Shown here: piece by piece, positions 12,352 through 22,900 of the stretch | Layout: every line of letters starts with the position of its first letter | Numbering within the stretch: position 1 is the stretch's first letter | The notes under the pieces: model-generated | Told to the model about the DNA's origin: nothing | The model's database searches: none | The model's input: only the letters and a program-made list of their open reading frames with translations | From: Cryptomeria japonica | Lineage: Eukaryota; Streptophyta; Pinopsida; Cupressales; Cupressaceae | Assembly: GCF_030272615.1 (NCBI RefSeq) | Contig: NC_081415.1 | Location: 375,119,392-375,183,391, forward strand | DNA length: 64,000 bases | Reading direction: 5' to 3' | Position numbers and translations under genes: made by a program

Positions 12352-12360
12352 GCTATAAGA
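12352..12360 (+). promoter_or_regulatory. TATA-like box of element B antisense gene
   Basis: CTATAAGATA lies about 99 bases before the antisense ATG at 12452 and about 250 bases inside the 3' LTR. The matching position in A (82 bases from the ATG) supports it as a core promoter. The transcription start is not visible. Confidence 0.5.
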
Positions 12361-12451
12361 TAAACCACGGGCAAAAGACATCCTCATTGTCATCCACACC
12401 CATAGAAGATCATAGTGCAGAGCGAGAAAAGAGCAGCAGCAGTCAGCAGCG

Positions 12452-15293
12452 ATGGCATTCGTTCATAGATTCGATCGTGTCCGCCGATTCCAGCGACCAG
12501 CCGATGCAGGAGAGCCGGTAAGTACCCGAAAACCTCCTCGTACTTTCACGCATTTCAAGTTTTGTCATTAATGCATGTTTATGAGCAATAAATGCGCTAG
12601 AAATAGGGTAGTTTAAAAGTGCAAAAACGCGCAACCGCGTCTGTGTCAGCGCCAGGCGCGTCTGTGTCCAACAGGCGCGTCTGTGTCGGGTCCAGGCGCG
12701 TCTGTGCCTGTAACCGCGTTTGTGTTGAATGCGGACGCGTTTGTGAAATGTAGTAGCGTCTGTGCTTTTGAACAGCGTTTATGTCATGCAGGGACGTCTG
12801 TGATCCCTGGTCGCGTTTATGTCTGGCATAGGCACGTTTGTGTTTAGAAAGCGCGTCTGTGTTGCAGAGGCGCGTTTGTGCAGTCTATAAGCGCGTTTAT
12901 GAGTTAAAAGCGCGTGTGTGTTGAAAAAGTGCGTTTATGTGTTTAAATGCATGGTTTTAGTCCTTTAGGTCAAATCGGCAGTTCTGTGATGAACATACGT
13001 TGTCGATTGGATAAGCTGCTGAGAGGATACACTCAAGCAGGTCCTCTAGGAAGACTAGGATAGATCAAGGCACTTTGTGATGAACAGGGAGCACCAGGAT
13101 ATGCAGCACTTTGTGATGAACAGGGAGTGCGAATGTGAGTGACACTTTGTGATGAACAGGGAATGTCACACACGTAGTACTTTGTGATGAACAGTGAGCA
13201 CTACTAGGATAAATAGCAACACTTTGTGATGAACAGTGAGTGTCACTAGGGTAGATAGCCATATGCATTTGGGTAGCGAGTAGCATTTTGTGATAAACAG
13301 TGAATGCCACGATAACTGACAAGATTGATTTGCTTGACTGCAGGAGTATTTGCCGATGTTGGAGTCACGGGAGAGATTCCCATCGACTCAGAGACTGCGT
13401 CCAGAGTTGTCCATCCAGGACATGATTTCCATTGAGGAGATGGGTCTCACATATATGCTCTATGTGCCTGAGTTTCGGGCAAACATGGGGTTGCTGACTG
13501 CATTGGCCGAGAGATGGCACTCAGAGACATGCACGTTTCACCTGCCGATGGGTGAGATGACAGTGACACTGGAGGATGTATACAGGATACTACATATCCC
13601 CATTGATGGAGAGTTGATCCCCTACGACCGTGACGGTGACAGGGAGGCCTTGAGACGGGTTTTTCAGGATCCTGAGTTGGAGATGAGAGCAGGGCATGTA
13701 GCCTGGGACACCATGACTGCCACAGGATTGGCATTGCCGGCAGTTATTGGGGGAGTTATCAGTGGATACCTGTGTCCAGACAGGGCCACACGAGGATTGG
13801 CAGTGGGCTGGGGAGGGGCCTTGGAGACGCTGATGGCAGAGCACACTAGGTATGCATGGGGGCCATGTGTCCTAGCACATTTGTACTATGAGCTGCATCA
13901 GTTTGTATACCACGGATCAGTGGGGCTGGGCTGCGGTGTGACTCTATTGCAGGTGTGGGCCTATGAGCACCTTCCAGTGACGAGGCCGATTCATTTCAGA
14001 GGCAGAGGACAGGGACAGAGTTTTGTTCATTTGTATGCCATGATCACATCCCAGCCTCGGATTGGGAGATTGGAGCACTGGAGGAGAGTCATTGATGACA
14101 TTGATATGGTGATCTGGAGGCCGTACCTGGGGTGCGAGGAGTGGGGTGATGATGCACTGGAGCTACCCTACACCTTCCGGAGCAGGTACCTGATTGGGCG
14201 GACGCCCTATATATTAGAGAGACAGCTGGTGGATAGGGTATGCAGGCAGTATGGCCGGATTCAGAGGATGCCCCGAGGCTCGGGTATGTATGCCCGTACT
14301 GTTAGAGATCAGGTGCAGTTTGGCCCACTGCTATCTTATGATCAGGCAGTGATGCAGCTAGCAGAGATGATGCCGATGCCATGGGACATGTGGCCAGAGG
14401 TAGATGATGCAGGGATGGACGCAGAGTACTCTGCGTACTGGGCAGAGCATCCATTTCCGAGGTTGACAGATCCGGCAGAGCCAGTGGATGGAGAGGGTGG
14501 AGGAGATGATGATGAGGGAGGAGGGGATGCAGGTAGGGGCCGGCGGAGGCGGAGGGGAGTGGTGGGAGAGAGACGGGTAGCACCTCGGAGGGAGGGAGGT
14601 CAGGAGAGAGCAGCTCCAGTGGTGAGAGGACGGGGTGGACTGCCCCTACAGGTGCCAGCAGCACAGGGTCCCAGAGAGGGACAGAGACAGGTACAGCCAG
14701 AGGGACAGAGACAGGTACAGCCACAGGTACCTATACAGGCACAGGGACAGGTGCAGGCAGAGGCACAGGGACAGGCACCTGTAGAGGGGGAGCCACAGGC
14801 AGGGGCGGAGAGCGGAGACTCCGAGGAGGATGAGGTGGTGAGGCTGCGGGAGATCTGCCAGGGCCAGGCAGATGAGATTGAGGATTTGGTTCGAGAGAGG
14901 AACCACCTCAGGATCAGGGTCCGAGACACAGAGCGGGAGAGGGATCAGGCCATCCAGAGATATACCGAGGCCGAGACAGCTCTGAGGGCAGGTAGGCGGG
15001 CAGCAGAGGATGCAGGGGCAGGCTACGCCTATGTTTTGCGAGCGGGAGAGGAGATCGCCTACTGGAGGGATCTATATTATGCAGCCGTGCCAGCGGAGCA
15101 GCGGGCTAGGAGCTTCCAGAGGTCGTCGCGCACAGCGACGGCTACGGGAGGGAGCCGCAGGAGACAGGCATCCAGCGGTGGGGTTATGGGGCCTCCACCA
15201 CCACCAGAGGGACAGGGGGATCCAGGGGCAGGGCCATCTACAGCTCAGACTCCGTCGAGGCGAGGTGGCTCCGAGGGAGGGAGTTCCTCATAG
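12452..15293 (+). CDS. Antisense plant mobile domain (PMD) protein of element B, spliced, about 671 aa
   Basis: Proposed exons are 12452-12517 (22 codons, opening MAFVHRFDRV) and 13344-15293 (EYLPMLESRE to a TAG), joined in phase 0 by an 826-bp intron with GTAAGT at 12518 and a TTGACTGCAG acceptor ending at 13343. Exon 2 has the PMD core at about residues 60-330 of the exon: ERWHSETCTFHLPMGEMTV, TLEDVYRIL, VGWGGALE, LEHWRRVIDDID and YLIGRTPY. A Gly/Asp-rich segment, an arginine run (GRGRRRRRG) that could be a nuclear signal, a Gln-rich repeat (GQRQVQPEGQRQVQP) and a coiled-coil-like charged segment (DEIEDLVRERNHLRIR) follow. The gene runs opposite to gag-pol with its own upstream TATA box. 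PMD (PF10536-like) proteins are nuclear in plants; its role for the element is unknown. Start and splice sites are inferred and agree with A's copy. GC content is higher than in the flanks. Confidence 0.8.
12630..12935 (+). repeat. Array of the word GCGTCTGTG in the antisense intron of B
   Basis: About sixteen copies of (GC)GCGTCTGTG or its variants GCGTTTGTG and GCGTTTATG occur every 15-25 bases in the antisense intron. Reverse-complement copies (CACAGACGC) fill the gag-pol leader on the other side of the element. Confidence 0.9.
13068..13312 (+). repeat. Six consecutive stem-loop units with constant loop and covarying stems
   Basis: Six copies of a loop TTGTGATGAACAG(G/T)G (one with AAACAG) occur at 13074, 13110, 13145, 13180, 13223 and 13287. 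Each is flanked by arms that pair with each other but differ between units: GCACT/AGTGC, GTGACACT/AATGTCAC, GTAGTACT/AGCACTAC, ACACT/AGTGT and GTAGCATT/AATGCCAC. The first unit is poorer. Mismatches are all A-C, as expected from G-to-A decay of G-C pairs. They lie just upstream of the antisense 3' splice site. Confidence 0.75.
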
Positions 15294-16990
15294 CTATAGT
15301 GGGCTCCCATTGTATCAGTAGATGTATCATTGTTGTATTGTAGACACCTGCGGGTGATTCTTTTGTAGCCATATGATTCTTTTGACATCATTGTATTATG
15401 ACACATTTGATTGATTATATATATGAGATGATTCATCTTTTGCGGCAGCTATATGCATGTGTACCTTGTGTGATGAGATGTTCTTATGTGATGCATGTTT
15501 TATGATATGGATGCTTATATGATGCAAGGCCATATATTTTTGTTCTTTTATGTTGTATATGTGATGCATGATGCAAATGAAAATGTATGTGATGCAAATG
15601 ATTTTTTATATAATGAAAATGTGAGATGTGCTAACATGTGTTGTATGCAGGATGTGATGCCATTATAATATCTATATGTATGAAATGCTTATATGTGGTG
15701 ATGCAGGTGCAACTATATGAAATGCACATGTTTTTGGTGTGTCATTATACTCAGTCCTGTGATAGCGGGCTACGCGGACTCGAGAAGGACAATGGAAGTC
15801 AATCAAGAAAGGGGGATGGAAGACAGAAGATATGAACGTGAAAGAGCTTCTTGTGCGTTATCATCATTGAGCTTTATTATGGCAGAATAGGTTATGACAA
15901 TCGAGGCATATGTTCGGCCCAGAAAGTCATTGTACCTGTTTGCATGGAGATAAGACAGTCACAAACAAGGAATGCCCCAGTTCACACTAGACTCACAGTG
16001 TCCTCATATCCTTGGACAAGTCATAGTATTACTAAAAGACAATCCACAGACAGCAAATGCAAATAAGTGACGATACCCCATCCTCGCCTTTCTAGTCAAA
16101 GACATCCTGGAGATAGAATCTCTAGTCAAAGACATCCCGGAAAAGCTAAAAGACATGTCACCAAAAAGATAAAACCAAAAGAAAACCAAGACTCGACACC
16201 CACATCCACTGTAGTCCTCAAGTTTGTGTCTCTTGTCACTTGTTTAAGTCAAATTTTGATTGTGGTCACAATGTTCACTTTCACAAAAAGGATAGATAGC
16301 ACTGAACCATATGTTGTCTGAGTCTGTTAAAAGATTTGATTTTGTTGAAGCCCATTGTTGCTGCTGTGTCTCCTTGGAAACTGACTGAATCCATGAAACT
16401 GATACCTTATTGTGGAGAAGATGGAACTTTATTGCGGATTTGCGATGCAAAATGTTGCTTTATTGCGAATTGTGCGCGGATAGACTGAAGAGAGCTGAAA
16501 GAAACTGTACTCCTCGAAACATGTGATGTTCTCAGTTCCACACCCATTACTAGACGCAGGAATTGGCCGTAGTCACAGATAGGATCTGATTTATTATGAA
16601 TGGCTAACCAATCTTGGGTAGATCAATAACAAGCCATGATGGGCATGGGTAAGTTTATTGTGAGTGAATTGGTCGTGATTGTGTGCGAAGTGAAAGAATG
16701 AAAGGGAATCCTGAAAGAGGGAGGAGCAAAGTCCCTACGCATGGCGCTGGTGACCCAGTTTTCACCATGGTACTTGCCCAGGGCGCCACCGAAGTGGTTT
16801 TCACCGTTGGACGAAATTATTTCTCTTTACTTTCTTGGATTTTGCAATTTTTTTTGTTGTCACAAGGCGCCTGTTTGCCAGGTTTTCACCAAGTAACAAT
16901 TTTTTTGTTTTTATAAATTTTTTTTTTTTTTGTATTTTTGAATTTTTTAGATTTTTTTTGTATTTTTGCATTAGGATACTCAAAAAGAGC
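15294..16990. other. Element B noncoding spacer between the convergent genes
   Basis: This lies between the 3' end of the antisense PMD gene and the 3' end of gag-pol. It holds GATGCA-rich low-complexity sequence (15430-15720), unique AT-rich sequence, and T-rich runs at about 16840-16975. I see no gene in it. Transcripts from both sides would have to end here or overlap. Confidence 0.75.
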
Positions 16991-19900
16991 TTATGTGTAG
17001 AACCTGCGAAGGTGCATGCTATTGATAGGGTCCTCCAAAGATTCACCTTCTGTAGTTGAGAGCTGATATGCCCCCGATCCATATGCTGCTGTGATGATGT
17101 AAGGACCAAGCCAGTTGGGTTCAAATTTGCCCTTCTTTTCTCTATCTTGCTGATTCTTGGGGTTCTCTCTGAGGACTAAGTCACCTACCTCAAATGTGCG
17201 AGGCTTGACCTTGTGATTGTAACTGCGACTCATTCGTTGTTGGTAAGCCTTGAGATGATTAAAAGCAGTGTGTCGTCGTTCCTCCAACAGTTCTAGTTCT
17301 TGTAAGCGAGAGACCCTGTAGTCTTCATCATTGATTATGTTTCTCAAGGAGACCCGTAAAGAAGGTAACTCGACCTCAATAGGCAAGATGGCTTCAGCAC
17401 CATAGACAAGTGAGTAAGGTGTAGCTCCTGTAGGTGTGCGGACACTGGTACGATATGCCCAAAGTGCGGGATTGAGTTGGACATGCCAGTTACGGCCAGC
17501 GTCGTCGACTGTCTTTTTAAGTATTTTGAGGATTGTTTTGTTAGACGCCTCAGCTTGGCCATTACCTTGGGGGTAATATGGTGTGGAGAAACGATGAGAG
17601 ATATGGAATCGCTCACAGAGTTCATGAACATCCTGATTCTTGAAAGGACGCCCGTTGTCGGTAATAATGGAAGTAGGAATCCCGTATCGGCAAATGATGT
17701 AGTTCAGGATGAAAGTAGCGATTTGTTTCCCAGTAACTTGTGTGAGAGGCACAGCTTCAATCCACTTTGTGAAATACTCTGTGGCTGTGATAATGAATTT
17801 ATGTCCGTTGGAAGAAGGAGGGTGAATCTTGCCTATGAGATCGAGTCCCCACTGACAAAAGGGCCAAGGAGATGCAAGTGGCTGTAGTTCTTGTGCTGGT
17901 GCGTGTATGAGGTCTCCATGAATTTGACACTGCTTGCACCTCTTGACAAACTGATATGCATCTTTTTCCATAGTAGGCCAGTAGTATCCAGTCCTGATGA
18001 GTTTCTTGGCCAAGGTAGGACCACTAGTATGCGGACCACATATCCCTTCGTGCACTTCTCGTAACGCAATCTGAGCTTCGTCACTCTCTAAACATCTAAG
18101 GAGGGTGCCATCTAGACCTCGTCGGTATAGGATATCAGCTAGGATAACGTATCGGGAGGATTGGCGGATGAAAGTGCGGCGTTGGTTGTTCGATAAATCG
18201 GGAGGTAAAATGTTGTCGCGAAGGTATGTGAATATGGAACCATATAACTGGGATTCAGGACCAACAACACATATCATTTCCGTGAGAGTGATCTCATATG
18301 ACGGAATCAGCAGGTTGTCAACCAAGAACTCATAACAGGTCTCATTTTGTGGTAGGTCAATGAGTGAAGCAATTGTAGCCATGGCATCAGCAGCGCGATT
18401 CTGTTCTCTTGGTATCTGCTCAAACTCTATCTTTGCAAAGTGTTGTTTCAGATCATCTACCAGTTGTTTGTAAGGCATTAGCTTTTCATCTTTTGTTTGA
18501 TAATCATCAGTTGCTTGACGGATGACAAGTTGAGAATCGCCAAAAACACGAAGTTCCTGGATCTTCCACTGAACTGCTATTCTTAACCCCGTTGTTAATG
18601 CCTCGTATTCCGCTATATTGTTGGTGCAAGGAAATGATAAGCGGTATGACTTTGGTATAGAATCGCCTTGGGGAGTTATAAAGAGTATACCCGCTCCTGC
18701 CCCGTGCTGTGTGTATGAGCCATCAAAGTATAGTTGCCATGGCTTTGCAGGTGATATTGTTAGAATGGACTCATCTGGAAATTCTGACTGTAGAGGAACA
18801 TCATCTATCATGGGAGCATCTGCCAGTTGATCTGCAATGGCTTGTCCTTTGATTGCTTTTCTGTCCACGTATTCTATGTCGAATTCACTCAAAATCATTA
18901 CCCACTTGGCCAGTCGCCCAGTAAGTGTAGCTTTGTTGAGCAGATATTTTAGTGGATCAATTCTGGCAATCAACTTGGTCTTGTGAGTGAGCATATAATG
19001 TCGTAATTTTTGTGAAGCGAAGACCACAGCGAGACATGCACGCTCAATTGGTGTGTAGTTGAGCTCATATCCCACCAATGTGCGACTGATATAGTAGACT
19101 GCTTTTTCCTTGCCGTCAGGTATTTGCTGTGCTAGTAATGCCCCCAGTGCTGTTGGAGTAGCTGATATGTAAAGTAGCAATGGTTGATTCGGAATTGGTG
19201 GCATCAAAACTGGCGGGTTCAAAAGATAGTCTTTAAGTGCCTGAAAAGCCTGTTGACAGTTCTCGTCCCATTTGAACTTAATGTTTTTGTGTAGCAGGTG
19301 CTGGAAAGGATTACACTTATCTGCAAGTTGTGCTATGAATCTTCGTATGGACTGGAGTCGCCCTTGTAAAGACCGAAGTTGACTGATATTCTTGGGTGGC
19401 GGCATGTCCAAGATAGCCTTGACTTTTGCTGGATCCGCTTCTATTCCTCTTTTAGACACAATGAATCCTAGGAGCTTCCCGGAGGTTACTCCAAAGACAC
19501 ATTTCTTTGGATTTAATCTTACCTTGTATTTTTCCAGCCTATCAAAAGCAACTGAAAGTATGTCCAAGTGTGTATTTCTGTCTATTGATTTAACCAAAAG
19601 GTCATCGACATAATCTTCCACCTTTACATGCATGAGATCATGGAAGATAGTAGTCATGGCTCGTTGATACGTGGCACCTGCATTTTTCAGCCCAAAGGGC
19701 ATGACATTCCAGCAGAAGGTTCCCCATGGACAAGTGAATGATGTTTTATGTTGATCTTCAGGTGCAATCCTGATCTGATTATATCCAGAGAATCCGTCCA
19801 TTAAAGATAACATCTCATGGCCTGCTGTGAGATCAACAATTAAATCAATGTTTGGTAATGGGAAATCATCCTTCGGACAAGCCTTGTTGATATCCCTGAA

Positions 19901-22900
19901 ATCTGTACATATTCGGATGCTGCGATCTGGTTTGCTAACAGGCACTAAGTTGGAAATCCATTCAGGATAATCAATTGGGCGTATGAATCCGACATCTAGT
20001 AATTTCTCCAGCTCTGCCTTGACTAATAATGCCACCTGTGGATGCATTTTTCTCAATTTCTGTTTTACTGGTTTTGCCCCCGGTTTGACTGTTAAATGAT
20101 GCATTACTAAGTCGGGGTCTAGTCCAGGCATATCAGCATAAGACCATGCGAAGTTGACTTGTCGTGCCTTAAAGAAGCTTATGAACCTTGCTTTCTCGGC
20201 CTCTGTCAATGATTGAGCCAAAAATATGTTGTGTGGAACCTCGGCTGTACCAATGTTTGTCTTTATAGTCTCTTCTACCAACATGGATGATTTTTCCTCG
20301 TATGATGCTGGGAGAATGTCAAGCCTTCCATCTTCGGGCGCCTCAGAGAGGTTTTCACCCTCAGATACGTCCTTTCTTTTTACTTTTTTAGAGTCAGAGA
20401 GCGCCACAGTGTGGTTTTCGCCATAAGACCCTTGTTTTGTCTTTATTTTCACATTTTTGCGACTAGAAGGCCCGACACCCTCACCAAAGTATGCCATGTT
20501 ATTTAGCTCTATGGCGTATCCTGCTTTATGGTCTCCAAGAGGAAGATCATCGCGAATGCCAAGATAATCAACAATAGCTTCGTCATTTTGAAATGTATCG
20601 ATCTGTGGTGGTCCATCCTGATCCCAGTCAATGAGTTGGGGGTGAACGAGGGGAAGGTCTTTAGTGTTTTTAGAATCCGCAAGGCTAATAGTGAAGATGT
20701 GGTTATATTCAGGTATGTCAAGGTAGTCATCGAGGTCGTCAATGGCACTCTCCTCATCAGTGTCGATCGTGAGTGAGTCCAAATTATCATCACTAGTAGC
20801 ACCCTCAGGGACAGGTGTCCTCATCCTATGTGATCCTGACCTAGGGCCCTGAAACGAAGCTTGTGCGGGATCCTTATGGGTCGGTTCTTGACCAACTCTG
20901 AATTTCTTGTAAAACTCCTCCTCCTTTGTAGGTTCATCTGGCTCTCTGAATGTCTCATTAAGTTCATAATCGCTGGAGGATTTGTCTGAACCCCATTCCC
21001 ACTCATTGGAGTCCGTGGAATAATTATCCTCTTGTTGAACTTCAGCCACTTTGACTTGCCATATCTGTTTTGTTCTCTTGTGTTGAATCTTGGGGTTTAG
21101 AAAACCAAGCCCCTTAGAGCGTTCCCTTCTTGTAGTTAGCTCAGGTTGTAGAGGCTCCATGACACCTTCTTTGCGTAGTCCGAGAGGACTTTTTCCATCA
21201 TACCCGAATCTCTGCAGAATTTTGAAACCTTTACCATAGTTTTCACAGGGTATTATAATTTGATCATGTGTATCATCTCCAGCGTCCTTATATAGCATTT
21301 TATATAAACTTTCTTCCTCTAGTTCGCCCCATTTTTGAAAGACGGTAGGATCCCATTTGAGGAGCATGATGGAGATTTGCTTATTTGGATGTGGTCGCCC
21401 ATATTCCTTGGGGGAGTTCATGACTTGTCGTAAGAACATTGTTTGATTCAGAGTGTATTCTCCCATGCCTTTGTCTTGAAACTTGGCTCTAAGTTCACCT
21501 TGTTTGGATGTCGAGGGCTTTAATGACTCAGGATCAATATATGCTGAAGAAGGAGTAGCCTCACGATTGCTGGGAATGATAATCTCAGTATGTGATCTCA
21601 AGTTATTGCAATATATGAATGGATTTGGATCACCATTGACCGTTACCTCGACTCCATTATGAGGAAATTTTATGCACTGATGGTATGTTGATGGGACCGC
21701 TCTCATTTCATGAATCCATGGACGTCCTAGCAATATGTTATACGTGAGGTCTAGATCCAGGACTTGACAAATCACGTCCTTTGTTACTGGCCCTATTCTG
21801 AGTGGTAAGATGACCGTGCCCTTGGACGAGCGCTCTTCATCATCATAAGCCTTAATAGTGATTTGGTTTGTAGCATTCACAGCTTTGTCAGAATATCCCA
21901 ATTGTCTGATGGTGCTCAATGTACAAATATTAAGACCTGCTCCTCCATCTATCAGGACTCGTTTTATTCGGTGTTTATGTATGAAGGCTTCAATATGTAG
22001 AGGTGCATTGTGAGGCTGACTTATGGAGGCGTCATCGGCTTCTGTAAATGTGAGGGAGTGTGGAACGGATAGGTATCCCACCATGGCTTGAAACTGATCC
22101 ACGTTTAGATCCGTAGGGACAGCAGTATCTCTCAAGGTTTTGTCAAGGACAGCTTTATGTGCAGGAGATATACGTAAGAGCTCAAGAATAGAGATGAGTG
22201 CGGGTGTTTTCCCTAATTGCTCTACAAGATCGTACTCAGGCTTAGTTGACGGAAGATTGGTATTCTTAGAAGAGGTTCCTGGCAATGTGATCTTACCTCG
22301 ACGAGTTGTAACATGACATTCAGAGGTAGCTTCGGATGAAGATCCCACACCTTTTAGGACAATTTTAGGTCGCTGAGGAGGATTCTCAGGATTTTTATTT
22401 TTGATAGTAATGGTAGAAATATGATTGTCCATTGAGATGTGGTTAATAGTGGAATCATAATTGTAAGATGTTCTGGTGTAATTGGCTTGATCATCTGTGA
22501 CTTTGCCTTTTCCCTTGTCATGTTTTGGGAATGGTTCCTTAAACACCTCATGCTCTTGGTTAGATGAATGTCCCTCAATCTCAATATCTCCTCTGTCAAT
22601 GAGATCTTGTACAATGTTTTTCAATCGATGGCAATTACTTGTCTTGTGACCCTTGCTCTTATGAAATTCACAATATTCATCATCATTCCACCAATTCGGT
22701 TTTACCTTTGGTTCATATGGAGGAAAATCTGGGACCGTGATCACTTTGTTTGCTACAAGCTTTTTGAATACTGATTCAAGTGGTTCTCCCAATGGAGTGT
22801 ACTTCCTTCGTGGTTTGGAAGCTGTTTGATTGTTCACTTGATTGTTGGTAGAATTTGATCCAGAAAAGATGAACTTTGGTCTCACTGTGTTAGCATCCAC

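Noticed and set aside
14302-14929. Minus-strand open frames rich in Pro, Leu, Cys and Ser opposite the PMD exon
   Set aside because: They are antisense shadows of the Gln/Gly/Arg-rich repeat part of the PMD protein, with no independent support.
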